From the NCBI GenBank assembly GCA_900129675.1, contig FSRD01000001.1, positions 124,001-188,000 of the forward strand: a stretch of 64,000 nucleotides of DNA, written 5' to 3'. Position numbers and translations under genes: made by a program. Positions within the stretch are counted from its first letter, which is position 1. Each line of letters starts with the position of its first letter. The DNA is from Bradyrhizobium erythrophlei (lineage in GTDB: Bacteria > Pseudomonadota > Alphaproteobacteria > Rhizobiales > Xanthobacteraceae). Below are positions 34,894-44,287 of the stretch, one piece after another. A model generated the notes under the pieces. It saw only the letters and a program-made list of their open reading frames with translations. It was not told the origin of the DNA and did not search any database.

Positions 34894-36042
34894 TCATGCC
34901 ACCATCGCCTTCAGCGCTGTCGCCGCCGAGGCATAACCGCCGCGCGCGCCGTCGATGAAGTGGACGTGGTCGCTGCGCATCACCGACGGCGTGAAGCAGG
35001 TCATCATCGCGGCGTCCTGCCGGTGCAGGCCATAGCGCACGATCCCGCTTGAGGCTGCCGCCACCAGAATTTGCGTCAGCCCGCGCTCGAGCTCCGGCGT
35101 GCAGTCGAGGATCATCCGCAACCCGTCGTCATATTTGCGGAAGTCGGAATTCTCCACCACCTGCTGCACGTAGGTTTTAGGCACGAAATTGCCGACCTTG
35201 ATGCCCAAGCGCATGACGACATAGGCCCACAAGGTAACGGCAAGCACCACGCCGCGGCGCTTCAACAGCGAGCCGCCGCGCGCCGCACGCGCCTCGTATT
35301 CCACACCCTGCGGCGGCCATCGCAGCGGCGGACCGCCCGGCGGCACCGGGCGTCCCGCATCAGGGCTGCGCTCGGAGAGCGCGATGACGTCCTCGATCAC
35401 CTTGCGGAAGGCGCGCGGATCGGCGTTTTGCGCCGGCACCACCAGCACCGAGAGGATGAGACCGCGCGCGGAAGGAATTTCCTCGAACCGGCACGAAAGC
35501 CCGGATAGATCGGGCTGCGTGCCCGGAAACGCGGGCGCAATCGCGAACTCGCCGCGCTTCATCGCCGCATCCGCCCAGCCGAGACCACCGCCGGAAAACA
35601 TCGCATAGGACAGATTGGGCGATGGTCCGAACCGGGCAACGCGGACATCTAACCCCTGTGCGCGGACCGCCGCGACCGGCACCAGCGCCACCCGCATCAC
35701 GAGGTCGAGACTTTCTTCGACCCAGGTCGCGGTCGCCGCCAACGCCTCGCGCGCGCGTTCGAGATCGCCGGGCGACACCGCAAAGCTCGCGCCATCGCCG
35801 CCGAACACGAACGGAAATTCGCGGCCGTCGAGCGCATTGGTGACGGCGGCGATGACCGAGGCGCCGGCCATGTTGACCGCCTTGTAGCGCTGCGCCGCGA
35901 TCGCCTTGGTCGATTCCACGATGTCGGCGACGCCGATGCTCCAGTCGTCCGGCAACGGCGAATACAGCGCCGGGTCCATCAGGCTGCCAAAGCCGCGAAA
36001 AACCGGAATGCCGCCGTAAAAGGTGTCGGTTCCGTGGGTCAT
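34894..36042 (-). CDS. DUF3095 protein, nucleotide-cyclase-like fold suspected
   Basis: 382 residues, no signal peptide. Two stretches recall class III cyclases or GGDEF cores: SIGVADIVESTKAI (metal-binding ADI plus ST, about residues 35-48) and PFVFGGDGASFAV (about 76-88). The C-terminal half has a different character, with KYDDGLRMILDC and a His-rich end SDHVHFIDGARGG. DUF3095 matches by these features; activity is unknown. Stands alone, divergent from the DUF2278 gene. Confidence 0.82.
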   Translation of the reverse strand: MTHGTDTFYGGIPVFRGFGSLMDPALYSPLPDDWSIGVADIVESTKAIAAQRYKAVNMAGASVIAAVTNALDGREFPFVFGGDGASFAVSPGDLERAREALAATATWVEESLDLVMRVALVPVAAVRAQGLDVRVARFGPSPNLSYAMFSGGGLGWADAAMKRGEFAIAPAFPGTQPDLSGLSCRFEEIPSARGLILSVLVVPAQNADPRAFRKVIEDVIALSERSPDAGRPVPPGGPPLRWPPQGVEYEARAARGGSLLKRRGVVLAVTLWAYVVMRLGIKVGNFVPKTYVQQVVENSDFRKYDDGLRMILDCTPELERGLTQILVAAASSGIVRYGLHRQDAAMMTCFTPSVMRSDHVHFIDGARGGYASAATALKAMVA

Positions 36043-36228
36043 GGTGATCCGGACTTGTCCCGTGCTCGAAGCTGTCTAGCAGATACGGCCGAATTTGGCA
36101 TTCGGTTCGCGCGGCGGCCGGACGAAATCCGAACTCCCGCGCTGCAACTGTGTCCTACTTCACCAACACGTCACTTCCTGGGTTGTACTCATACTCCCGA
36201 CAATCAGGCAATCGGATGGAGTGCCGCC

Positions 36229-36891
36229 ATGACCCTTGCCTATGGATACGTCAAGACCAAGGTGACCTCGGAGCCAATCATGAAGCCGTCGCGTCATGGG
36301 CACGAAACCCAGTATCACCTGCACTGCAATCTGCAGGTCGATGGCGCCACCTGGGACGTCGCCGTCAATGTCGGCACAAATGACGCCGACGATCTGCTCA
36401 AATACAAGCTCGCGTTCGACTTCCGTCACCCGTTGATCCAGACGCTGGCGGCCGCCAAAGCCGGCTCGCACGATCTGACCGGGCAGGCCACCCTTCCCGC
36501 GCTCGATTTCATGCGCAGCGATCTCCTGGCCAATACCGGCAAGTGGCGCGACAGCGACGTGATGGACGGCTCCGACACCGCCGAACCCGCGGGCTCGCTG
36601 AAGCGACTGCTGTCGAAAGCGCATCAGGAAAATCTCGACGTCTATATCTTCGGCCGCTTTTACAGCGAAGGCGACGGCCTGCACGACGTCCACCTCAATC
36701 AGGGATCAACCCAGAGCTTCATCCATCGCCCGGGCAATGATTCCAACGACCACAACGACGTCTGGCAGGACGGCGCGGTGCTGGTCGATGTCGGCAATCC
36801 GGAGTGGGCGGCGTATTTCTCGGCATTCAACCAGCAACTGGTGCCGACCGACGACCTCGGCAATCCCCTGCCGGGTGGTGCTACGATTTGA
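36229..36891 (+). CDS. DUF2278 (YukJ-like) protein
   Basis: 220 residues from the ATG at 36229 (MTLAYGYVK); the longer frame runs back over the divergent promoter. The hallmark N-terminus LAYGYVKTKV and the C-terminal DVHLNQGSTQSF and NDHNDVWQDGAVLVD match DUF2278. No signal peptide. Function unknown in the family. A repeat element and convergent htpG follow. Confidence 0.85.
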   Translation: MTLAYGYVKTKVTSEPIMKPSRHGHETQYHLHCNLQVDGATWDVAVNVGTNDADDLLKYKLAFDFRHPLIQTLAAAKAGSHDLTGQATLPALDFMRSDLLANTGKWRDSDVMDGSDTAEPAGSLKRLLSKAHQENLDVYIFGRFYSEGDGLHDVHLNQGSTQSFIHRPGNDSNDHNDVWQDGAVLVDVGNPEWAAYFSAFNQQLVPTDDLGNPLPGGATI

Positions 36892-36909
36892 GCGTGCTCA
36901 TTCGGATTA

Positions 36910-37044
36910 CCTCGCCCCGCTTGCGGGGAGAGGTCGGATCGCTCTTGCGATCCGGGTGAGGGGGACTCTCCGCACACTCACGTCTATCGAATTTGCTGAG
37001 ACAGCCCCTCACCCCGACCCTCTCCCCGCAAGAGCGGGGCGAGG
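36910..37044. repeat. Large inverted repeat (cctcgccccgc / gcggggcgagg type)
   Basis: The arm at 36910-36933 (CCTCGCCCCGCTTGCGGGGAG) is a local hairpin and pairs with 37019-37044 (CTCTCCCCGCAAGAGCGGGG). Between them GGATCGCTCTTGCGATCC is another hairpin. The GGTCGGATCG/GGGTGAGG parts also occur in 4822-4922. It separates convergent DUF2278 and htpG. Confidence 0.75.
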
Positions 37045-37052
37045 GAGAACAG

Positions 37053-38921
37053 TTACCCCTTACCCACCCCGCGCAGCACCAGCTGATTGAGCCGGTTGGC
37101 GAACGCGGCCGGGTCTTCCGGCAATTCGCCGTCCAGGATTTGCGCCTGCTCCAGCAGCAGAAACGACAGATCCTGCGCGGACTCCTTCGCACCGGAAATC
37201 GCGCCAACCAGCGGATGGCGCATGTTGACCTCGAGGATTGGCTTGGTGACCGAGCCTTTGTTCTGCTGCGCCAAAAGTTGCTCGAGCATGCGATCGCGCC
37301 CCGCGCCGCCCGCGACCAGGCACGACGCGCTCGTCGTCAACCGCTGCGACGCCCGCACGTCCGACACGCGGTCGCCGAGCGCGTCCTTGATGACGGCGAT
37401 GGTCGCGGCCTCGTCGGCACCCGAATTGTCCTTTTCGTCGTCGGCCTTCTCCTCGAGCAGCGGGATCAGGCCGAAGTCGACATCGCCCTGGCTCAGCGAC
37501 TTCAGCGGCTTGCCGCCGAAATCCAGCGGCGCCGAGGTCCAGAACGCGTCGACCGGATCGGTCAGCAGCAACACCTCGATGCCGCGGGCCTTGGCGGATT
37601 CCAGCTTCGGGTTCGACTTCAGCCGCTCGATGCTGTCGCCGGTAAGGTAATAGATCTCGGTCTGGTTCGGCTTCAGGTCCTCGACATATTGCTTGATCGA
37701 ACGCTTTTCGCCCGACGTCGTGGTGAAGCGCGACAGCGCCAGCAATTTCTCGCGCCGCTCGTAATCCTCCCAGAGGCCTTCCTTGATGACGGCGCCGAAC
37801 GCGTCCCAGATTTTTGCGAACGTCTCCGGCTCCTTGTCGCCGAGCGTTTCCAGTTCGCCTATGACGCGGCTGGTCACGGCCTTGCGGATTTGCGTCAGCT
37901 GTGGATTGTTCTGCAGCATTTCGCGGGAGATATTGAGCGGCAGATCCTCGCTGTCGATGACGCCGCGGATGAAGCGCAGATAGGCCGGCAGCAGATCGGC
38001 ATCGTCGGCGATGAAGACGCGGCGGACATAGAGCTTGACCTTGCCCTTGCGTCCCTGGTCGAACAGGTCGAACGGCTTTGTCGATGGCGCAAACAGCATC
38101 ACCGCATAGGACTGCCGGCCCTCGGCGCGGTAATGCAGCGTCATCGCCGGCTCGTCGAAGGCGCCGGCGATCGATTGGTACGCCTGCTTGTAGTCTTCCT
38201 GCGTCAATTCCGATTTCGGCCGCTGCCACAACGCGCTGGCCGAATTGATCTGGCGCGGCTCGCCTTCTTCGGGAACCAGCTCGATCGGAAACTGGATGTT
38301 GTCGGAATAGGCGCGGACGATGCGCTCGATCTCGTAGGTCTCGAGATATTTTGCCGCGTCCTTTTTGAGGTGCAGCACAATCTCGGTGCCGCGCGCGACC
38401 CGCTTGCCGTCTTCCTCGCTGGCCGGCGCGATCTCAAAACCGCTGCCGCCCGATGATGACCAGGTCCACGCCTCATCGGCGCCCGCCCGGCGGCTGGTGA
38501 CCATGATACGGTCGGCGACCATGAAGGCGGAATAAAAGCCGACGCCGAACTGGCCGATCAAATTGGCGCCGTCCTTGGCCTCGGTGAGGCGGGACAGAAA
38601 GGATTTGGTGCCGGAGCGCGCGATGGTGCCGAGATTGTCGATCAGCTCCTGCCGGTCCATGCCGATGCCGCTGTCGACCACCGAGAGTGTGTCGGCCTTC
38701 TTGTTGGGCTGGATGCGGATTTTGGGCGGCGCGCCGTCGGAAATCAGATCGGGCGCGGCAATCGCCTCATAGCGCAGCTTGTCGCAGGCGTCCGACGCAT
38801 TCGAGATCAACTCGCGCAGGAAAATATCGGTCTCCGAATAAACCGAATGCACCATCAGGTGCAGGAGTTCGGCGACCTCGGCCTGGAACGGCTGGGATTC
38901 GGGGGCGGTGGTGGTGTTCAT
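37053..38921 (-). CDS. htpG: Chaperone HtpG (Hsp90)
   Basis: 622 residues, full length. An ATP-dependent cytoplasmic chaperone. The GHKL ATPase domain opens ETQPF-like ([20 protein letters not shown]) with [43 protein letters not shown] and RGTEIVLHL. The middle domain holds the [11 protein letters not shown] region with catalytic Arg, and the C-terminal dimer domain ends the protein. No heat-shock promoter or CIRCE element recognised upstream. An 18-bp tandem repeat lies between it and the MBL gene. Confidence 0.97.
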   Translation of the reverse strand: MNTTTAPESQPFQAEVAELLHLMVHSVYSETDIFLRELISNASDACDKLRYEAIAAPDLISDGAPPKIRIQPNKKADTLSVVDSGIGMDRQELIDNLGTIARSGTKSFLSRLTEAKDGANLIGQFGVGFYSAFMVADRIMVTSRRAGADEAWTWSSSGGSGFEIAPASEEDGKRVARGTEIVLHLKKDAAKYLETYEIERIVRAYSDNIQFPIELVPEEGEPRQINSASALWQRPKSELTQEDYKQAYQSIAGAFDEPAMTLHYRAEGRQSYAVMLFAPSTKPFDLFDQGRKGKVKLYVRRVFIADDADLLPAYLRFIRGVIDSEDLPLNISREMLQNNPQLTQIRKAVTSRVIGELETLGDKEPETFAKIWDAFGAVIKEGLWEDYERREKLLALSRFTTTSGEKRSIKQYVEDLKPNQTEIYYLTGDSIERLKSNPKLESAKARGIEVLLLTDPVDAFWTSAPLDFGGKPLKSLSQGDVDFGLIPLLEEKADDEKDNSGADEAATIAVIKDALGDRVSDVRASQRLTTSASCLVAGGAGRDRMLEQLLAQQNKGSVTKPILEVNMRHPLVGAISGAKESAQDLSFLLLEQAQILDGELPEDPAAFANRLNQLVLRGVGKG

Positions 38922-38970
38922 GACGGGAACTCGGATGAAAAAACGGGGTGCCAGGAAAGCCCTGATATAG

Positions 38971-39024
38971 CGATACCATCCCGGATGGCAACGCTATCCC
39001 GGATAGCAACGCTATCCTGGGCGG
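38971..39024. repeat. 18-bp tandem repeat, three imperfect copies
   Basis: Units 38971-38988, 38989-39006 and 39007-39024 share the core CGCTATCCCGGAT/ACGCTATCCTGGG. It is in the leader of htpG, 50-103 bases upstream of its start, and so could alter promoter spacing. Confidence 0.7.
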
Positions 39025-39072
39025 CAAGATTTTTGGAGCTGATAGCGGCCAGGTCGGGGCTCGGGGCCCGGT

Positions 39073-39879
39073 TTAGTCCGAAATCGCCGCAAGATACCGC
39101 CGGACCGAAGCATCGAACGCAGCCTTGGCGCCCGCCGCGATGTTGCGCTCCCACCACGCCCCGTAGATGCGATCGAACGCCAGCGGCTCGACCGCGCCGG
39201 CGATCCTGCGCACCGACGCCGCATTCATGGGAATGTAGTTCGGATAGCTGTACATAAAGCTCAGGGATCGCCGGTCCATCGCCACCATGGCGACATCGCC
39301 GGTGAGCAACGCCCCTCGGCCGTCGGCGCCGGCGCGCCAATGCATGATGGTGCCGCCGGCGAAATGCCCACCGGTACGAACGAGGACAATGTCATCCGAA
39401 ATCCGATGGCTTTCCCCGGACCACGGCACGATCTCAGGGTGCGGCCGCGTGATCCACTGGCGATCGTCGCCGTGAAGATAGGCCGGCACGCCGCCGAACG
39501 CGTCGCTCCAGTCGGCGACCGCGCCGTAGTAATGCGGATGCGAGATCGCGATCGCCTTCAGGCCGCCGAGCAACCTGATGTGGTCGACCGCCTCGCTGGT
39601 GACGAGGGGAATGCAATCCCACATTACGACGCCATCCGGCTGCGGCACCAGCAGCGCGCGCTGCCCGATCGCAAAACCCGGCTCAACGCCGATCCCGGAA
39701 ATCCCGAGATCGTCTCGCCAGACGAGCCTGTGGCGTTTCGCCAGGTCCTCCCGGGCAAGCCAGGCCTGCCCCTTCCAGTTCACAAACTGCCGCTCGTCCT
39801 CGCAGATCGGGCATGACGGAGGCGGCGCGGCGCTTTCGGGAAACTGGGCACCGCATTGTTCGCAAGTCCAGAACGGCAT
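39073..39879 (-). CDS. MBL-fold metallohydrolase with N-terminal zinc ribbon
   Basis: 268 residues from the ATG at 39879 (MPFWTCEQCG). The first 30 residues hold two Cys pairs (CEQCG, CPICED), a rubredoxin-like zinc ribbon. The rest has a metallo-beta-lactamase order: AIAISHPHYYGAVADW in place of HxHxDH (H-x-H-x-x-G), a later His in TGGHFAGGT, and LLTGDVAMVA with the bridging Asp. The second Asp/His pair of the classical motif is absent, so the metal site may be single. Substrate unknown. Alone. Confidence 0.83.
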   Translation of the reverse strand: MPFWTCEQCGAQFPESAAPPPSCPICEDERQFVNWKGQAWLAREDLAKRHRLVWRDDLGISGIGVEPGFAIGQRALLVPQPDGVVMWDCIPLVTSEAVDHIRLLGGLKAIAISHPHYYGAVADWSDAFGGVPAYLHGDDRQWITRPHPEIVPWSGESHRISDDIVLVRTGGHFAGGTIMHWRAGADGRGALLTGDVAMVAMDRRSLSFMYSYPNYIPMNAASVRRIAGAVEPLAFDRIYGAWWERNIAAGAKAAFDASVRRYLAAISD

Positions 39880-40468
39880 CAATGGCTCTCCAATCCGAAG
39901 AGAAAGGTAACGCAAAATGAAGGGGGCGGAAGCACAAATCAAAGCGCGTCAACCGGGCATGGCTGGGGCGCTTTTTATGGCAGGACGGTTCGATTCAACT
40001 GCTGCCCATTACGGCGCTGGAGGCGGGCGGGGTGTGGCATACGACGCCGGCGCTCGATCTCCTCGCCTTCCTTCCGGACAGGGATCGAACGCCGACGGCC
40101 CCTTGCAGACCGGCACCGGCTTCACCGCAGCGAGATTCGCCCGCGTCGCATAGTCGTTCTTGCTCCGCGTATCGACACGCTGCTCGAGTGAGTTTTTCCT
40201 TCAGCAAACGGATCTCGGACGTCGCGCTGTCGTCGGTGGCGGTTTGAGTGAATCGCTTCGGAAACACGCCTCAGCCTGTTGCGAGGCCGAGGCGTGTCCG
40301 GGAGTAGTCATGGAGATGTTTTAACAAGTTCGGCTTGCGCCTGACGGGGGAGAACTCACTCGCTCTCTCAGGACAGACGCGCGCCTCCCTCAGAGGAGAT
40401 ATCGACGGCTGAAGCAAAACATTCCCGGCCGGATGAATTTTTTTGATGGTCCGCGTCGGCGCGACACC
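39880..40468. other. Gene-poor stretch with a hairpin and possible gene remnant
   Basis: No intact gene is supported. A hairpin with 9-bp outer stem ACACGCCTC/GAGGCGTGT is at 40264-40272 and 40289-40297. On the minus strand two neighbouring frames about 40230-40010 give protein-like fragments (SEIRLLKEKLTRAA, then DYATRANLAAVKPVPVCKGP), as if one small gene had been frameshifted. Confidence 0.45.
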
Positions 40469-41530
40469 TCAATGGAACAGATGAACCAGTCCGATGCCGA
40501 TCGCGAGCAACGCGAGCAGGGACAGCGTGACCGCTGCCGTCACCTTGCCGCCAATGCCGGCGAGAAGACGAATATCGACACCGAGCCCAAGTGCGGCCAT
40601 CGAGACCACGGTCAGGAACGCCGCGATCCTGGTGACGGGCGCCACAACGCCTTCCGGGACCAGCTGGAAGGAACGAAACGCGGCAAGGACGAGAAATCCG
40701 ATGATGAACCAGGGCACAAGCGTGAACGGGCTCATGGCCTTCATCGTCAATCCGTCCGCCCGCCTGCGCGACATCAGGATGGAAAGGCCGACCACGACCG
40801 GGCCCAGCATCAGCACGCGTGTCAGTTTCACCAGGGTTCCGATCTGGGTGCTGACCAGACCGGCGGGCAATGTGGCCGCGAGCACCTGCGGGACGGCGTA
40901 GACCGTAAGCCCGGCAAGAATCCCGTACTGCGTCGCCGATAACCGCAAGAGCGGAATCAAGAGCGGCAGACCCAATACCATCAAGACGCCGAGAATGGCG
41001 GTAAAGGAGATCGAGGACGCGATGTCATCGCTGTCGGCGCCGATGACGGGCGCCACCGCCGCGATCGCGGAGTTTCCGCAGATGGAATTGCCGCAGGCAA
41101 TCAGGATCGCGAGCCTGGTCGACAGGCCGAACATTCGACTGAGGCTGTAACTGACGGCGAGCGCAACGACGACGGTGGCAACGATCGCGGCCATCAGGAG
41201 AGAGCCGGCGGCGGCGATCGCAGCGAAGCTGATCGACGCGCCCAGCAGCATCACGGCGAGTTCGAGCAGTTGCTTGGCACTGAATGCGATACCGACCGAC
41301 CAGCGCTCGGGCGGATTCCAGACAGCGCGGATGGCGGCTCCCAGCAGGATCGCGATGACGAGCGCCTCCACATAGGGATGCGCGAAGGCGCGCTCTTCCA
41401 GGCTCTGGGCACCCAATGCGACCAGCGAAATCAGCGCACAGAGCGCGGCGCCGGGCAACAGGGAGGTCAGCCGGCTGACCGTGCGTCCCAGCCGGCTTCG
41501 GGAATTGGAAGGCTCCGTGTCTTCAGGCAC
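40469..41530 (-). CDS. YeiH-family putative sulfate exporter
   Basis: 353 residues with about ten hydrophobic segments. The family signature ACGNSICGNSAIAAVAPVI is near residue 150, and KLTRVLMLGPVVVG and ALGLGVDIRLL follow, all typical of the YeiH/UPF0324 (Cons_hypoth698) family. Relatives next to LysR regulators of the YeiE/CysB-like group are tied to sulfite or taurine use. Here a LysR gene is divergent 87 bp away and is the likely regulator. Confidence 0.9.
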   Translation of the reverse strand: MPEDTEPSNSRSRLGRTVSRLTSLLPGAALCALISLVALGAQSLEERAFAHPYVEALVIAILLGAAIRAVWNPPERWSVGIAFSAKQLLELAVMLLGASISFAAIAAAGSLLMAAIVATVVVALAVSYSLSRMFGLSTRLAILIACGNSICGNSAIAAVAPVIGADSDDIASSISFTAILGVLMVLGLPLLIPLLRLSATQYGILAGLTVYAVPQVLAATLPAGLVSTQIGTLVKLTRVLMLGPVVVGLSILMSRRRADGLTMKAMSPFTLVPWFIIGFLVLAAFRSFQLVPEGVVAPVTRIAAFLTVVSMAALGLGVDIRLLAGIGGKVTAAVTLSLLALLAIGIGLVHLFH

Positions 41531-41577
41531 AAAAACTCTCCGCTGTTAGAAGAATTTATGCGCTGAACCCGCAATTG

Positions 41578-41590
41578 AAGATAATATCTT
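41578..41590. promoter_or_regulatory. Candidate LysR operator
   Basis: AAGATAATATCTT is a 13-bp palindrome (AAGATA-A-TATCTT) between the divergent YeiH (start 41530) and LysR (start 41618) genes. It contains an ATA-N-TAT core and is AT-rich in a GC-rich surround, as LysR sites often are. The spacing to the LysR start is 27 bp. Confidence 0.55.
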
Positions 41591-41617
41591 TTCGGCCTGC
41601 CCCCATAGAGAGAAGTT

Positions 41618-42556
41618 ATGTCCCTCAATCTCCATCTGCTCCGCTTGTTTGCCACCGTGGTCCAGACCGGGAGCTTCTCACGCGCGGCCGATATCCTGAG
41701 CATCAGCCAGCCCGCCATATCCAAGGGGGTAAGGGACTTCGAGTTGCAGGTAGGCTGTCGCCTGCTGGACCGCACCCGGAAAGGCGTGCGGCCGACCCGG
41801 GAAGGACAGGCGCTTGCCCGGCACGCGGAAACCCTGTTCGCAGCCGAACGCGCCGCCGAAGACGAGCTTCGCTCGCTGCGCAGTCTCGACAGCGGATCGC
41901 TCCGCGTCGGCGCGAGCACCACGATCGCGACCTACATGATCCCCGAATATCTCGGCATCTTCCACCGGACCTATCCGGGTATCGATCTCCACATCGTTAC
42001 CGCCAACACCCGCGACATTGCTGACCTCATGGCACGACACGAGATAGAGATCGCGCTGGTCGAAGGTCCGGTGGAAGACGACAGTCTGGTCAGCGAGCCC
42101 TGGCGGACCGACGTCATGAGCCTGATCGTCGGGCCGCTTCACCGGTTTGCGTCATCGAAAGGCCCGGTCGACTGCAGGGAACTCGAACAGGAAATTCTGA
42201 TCGTGCGGGAGCCCGGCTCCGGTTCGCGTGAAGTCGTAACACAAGCGCTTGCTGCGCAACGGGTGGAGCCGCTAAGAACACTGGAAATCGGAAGCACCGA
42301 AGCGATCAAGCAGGCGGTCGCCGCCGGTGTCGGCGTATCGATCGTGTCGACGGTCGCCGTCGCCGACCAGGTCAGGCTCGGGCGCCTCAAGGTGATACCG
42401 CTCAAGGACCTGCGCATCGAACGCATGCTCTGGCAGCTGAAGACCCCGGGCCGGCTCGATATTCCGGCGGCCACGGCCTTTGAGCGCATGATCCGCGAGC
42501 CCATTGGCGAGCAGGCGGAACGCAAGCGCGCGCAGGTCAGGCTCAGACGGGATTAA
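41618..42556 (+). CDS. LysR-family transcriptional regulator
   Basis: 312 residues. The HTH is at residues about 3-62 (LHLLRLFATVVQTGSFSRAA, then LSISQPAISKGVRDFE), with the linker and a two-lobed effector domain (about 90-295) including GASTTIATYMIP and TEAIKQAVAAGVGVSIVS. It resembles the YeiE/CysB-side of the family, and the divergent gene is a YeiH exporter, so a sulfur anion effector is a fair guess. Its last 14 bases overlap the end of a small convergent gene. Confidence 0.92.
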   Translation: MSLNLHLLRLFATVVQTGSFSRAADILSISQPAISKGVRDFELQVGCRLLDRTRKGVRPTREGQALARHAETLFAAERAAEDELRSLRSLDSGSLRVGASTTIATYMIPEYLGIFHRTYPGIDLHIVTANTRDIADLMARHEIEIALVEGPVEDDSLVSEPWRTDVMSLIVGPLHRFASSKGPVDCRELEQEILIVREPGSGSREVVTQALAAQRVEPLRTLEIGSTEAIKQAVAAGVGVSIVSTVAVADQVRLGRLKVIPLKDLRIERMLWQLKTPGRLDIPAATAFERMIREPIGEQAERKRAQVRLRRD

Positions 42557-42743
42557 TGAACGCGAAGATGCCGCCGCTGCCCGGTTCGAAGTAGATCGCG
42601 CGTGCAACGACGATCGTGAAAACCAGCAACCAGAACGCGGCTGCGCCGAGCCACATCAAGCGCTTCGAAGCCCGCCCGCGCGAACCTGCCGCGTCGGCAA
42701 GCGCGTTCGACATTGTGACTGGATCAAATTCAGGCTTGCTCAC
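42543..42743 (-). CDS. Small single-span membrane protein
   Basis: 66 residues from the GTG at 42743, chosen because GGAAG lies five bases before it; an ATG at 42713 would give 56 residues. One hydrophobic segment (WLGAAAFWLLVFTIVVARAIYF) follows a basic stretch SRGRASKR. C-terminal GSGGIFAFINPV. No family recognised. It overlaps the LysR gene tail to tail. Confidence 0.5.
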   Translation of the reverse strand: MSKPEFDPVTMSNALADAAGSRGRASKRLMWLGAAAFWLLVFTIVVARAIYFEPGSGGIFAFINPV

Positions 42744-42813
42744 AATCGCTTCCACTGATCGCAATGACTGGGATAGATGTCGCGAATTTCGGCCGGGAAG
42801 CAATGGAAGCAAA

Positions 42814-42960
42814 ATGCCTTTTGATGCGCCGGGCTGGAAGCTTGTTCTCGATCCCAATGCCGGACGATGGTTTCCTTCTCGACAGCTTGAATTGGACGTC
42901 AGAGACACGACGGTCCAGGTGCTGCGGTCAATGCAAGCGTCGGAACAGAATTCCCGGTAA
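42814..42960 (+). CDS. Possible 48-residue protein
   Basis: From the ATG at 42814 (GGAAG five bases upstream) to TAA at 42960. The product is protein-like: MPFDAPGWKLVLDPNAGRWF then PSRQLELDVRDTTVQVL. It is not a shadow of another gene, since the only neighbour on the other strand is the small gene ending before it. No homologue known to me. Confidence 0.35.
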   Translation: MPFDAPGWKLVLDPNAGRWFPSRQLELDVRDTTVQVLRSMQASEQNSR

Positions 42961-42999
42961 TATACTGAAATTACTGGGGTTTGGTCGCGCCGACTGCAG

Positions 43000-44217
43000 C
43001 TATCTTTTCCGCGCGTCAGAAAACGCGGTTTCAATCACGTCACCGATTGGCTGCCAAGTTCGACCGTCGAACTGAACCAATCGCAGCTGTCTTATCGGAC
43101 GAAAGTTCTCGGGACCCGTGTTGATCTTGACGCCCGGCAGCAACGCGGAGGGCTCATCTTCCCTCAGTGAGGCTGCTTGTCTCATCACGTTTTCGCGCGA
43201 GAGATCGTCGCCGCATTGTTTCAATACCTGCGCGAGCGTTTCAGCGGCTGCGTAGCCGTAAAGCGCGGCGTTGCTGCCCTTGTCTCCGTTCGGATAATAC
43301 TTCTCCATGAAGGACAGCCAGTTCTTGATCCCCGCATCATCCTTCCATGCCGGGTCACTTGGATCTTTCAGGAAGGATGCCGAGATCACGCCCGCGGAGT
43401 TTTCAATACCCGCCGGATTCAAGGCGTTACCTATCGAGGCGGCCGCATCGTTCAGAAGGACGACTGGGTGCCAATGCATATCCGCCGCCAATCGAATGAC
43501 ATGAGAGGCGGTGGACGGTACGCCCGCAAAAACCAAAATCTCGGCACCCGAGCGCTTCAGGATCGAGACATGTCCATCGATAAACTGGTCTGCGATATCG
43601 AAGGCAACGTCGACGATGATCAGGTGGGCCAAATCGCCAAGTCCTTCCTCAATTCCCTTGAAGATGTCCCGCCCGAACTGGTCATTCTGCCAAAGCACTA
43701 CGATCTTGCGCTGCGGATAGGAGGCCTCGATGTAGTTAGCGTAGATGCGACCCTCGGCACGGAACGACGGTTGCCAGCCCATGGTCCAGGGAAACGCATC
43801 CGGCGCGATCAACTGCTCGGCGCCCGAGTCAACGAACAGTTGGGGAACCTTCCTTTCATTCAAAAAGCCTCGCACCGCCAGATTCGCAGCCGATCCAAAC
43901 GACCCGAACATCAGCAGGACGTTGTCTCTCTCGACCAATCCACGGGTCAGGTCGAGCGCAACGGTTGGATCGGATTTGTCATCGAGGGAAATGAAACGGA
44001 CCTTGCGGCCGTTGATGCCACCGCGATCGTTGATCATGTCAAAATACGCGGACTCGGCCTTTCCGATAGCTGCAAATTCCGCCAACGGTCCGGTATAAGG
44101 CATGAGATTGCCGATACGGATCTCCGTTTCGGTTGAGGATTGCGGAGACATCGCACTAGCCGACACCAGCGCTATTGCGAGAACAAGGAGCAGACGGCCC
44201 GCCAATTTCATCTTCAT
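43000..44217 (-). CDS. ABC transporter substrate-binding protein, branched-chain amino acid type
   Basis: 405 residues. A signal peptide (LAGRLLLVLAIALVSASAM) is followed by a Peripla_BP_6 domain: EIRIGNLMPYTGPLAEFAAIG, FDMINDRGGINGRKV, and PAGIENSAGVISASF. The ligand is not clear; amides, aromatics and amino acids are all bound by this class. No permease or ATPase is in the window, so it is an orphan. An FNR/FixK box is centred 63 bp before the start, so low oxygen may induce it. Confidence 0.9.
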   Translation of the reverse strand: MKMKLAGRLLLVLAIALVSASAMSPQSSTETEIRIGNLMPYTGPLAEFAAIGKAESAYFDMINDRGGINGRKVRFISLDDKSDPTVALDLTRGLVERDNVLLMFGSFGSAANLAVRGFLNERKVPQLFVDSGAEQLIAPDAFPWTMGWQPSFRAEGRIYANYIEASYPQRKIVVLWQNDQFGRDIFKGIEEGLGDLAHLIIVDVAFDIADQFIDGHVSILKRSGAEILVFAGVPSTASHVIRLAADMHWHPVVLLNDAAASIGNALNPAGIENSAGVISASFLKDPSDPAWKDDAGIKNWLSFMEKYYPNGDKGSNAALYGYAAAETLAQVLKQCGDDLSRENVMRQAASLREDEPSALLPGVKINTGPENFRPIRQLRLVQFDGRTWQPIGDVIETAFSDARKR

Positions 44218-44273
44218 GCCTCGAATAATCCGCCTTCGAGTTTGCGATGGTTTGCCACAAAGCCTTCTACTTA

Positions 44274-44287
44274 TTGATATAGGTCAA
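44274..44287 (-). promoter_or_regulatory. FNR/FixK box 1
   Basis: TTGATATAGGTCAA, TTGA-N6-TCAA with both half-sites perfect, centred 63 bp upstream of the binding-protein start. The sequence is AT-rich. Member of a set of six such sites in 44.2-60.3 kb. Confidence 0.7.

Noticed and set aside
36993..38456. 487-codon + strand frame
   Set aside because: Shadow of htpG; no domains.
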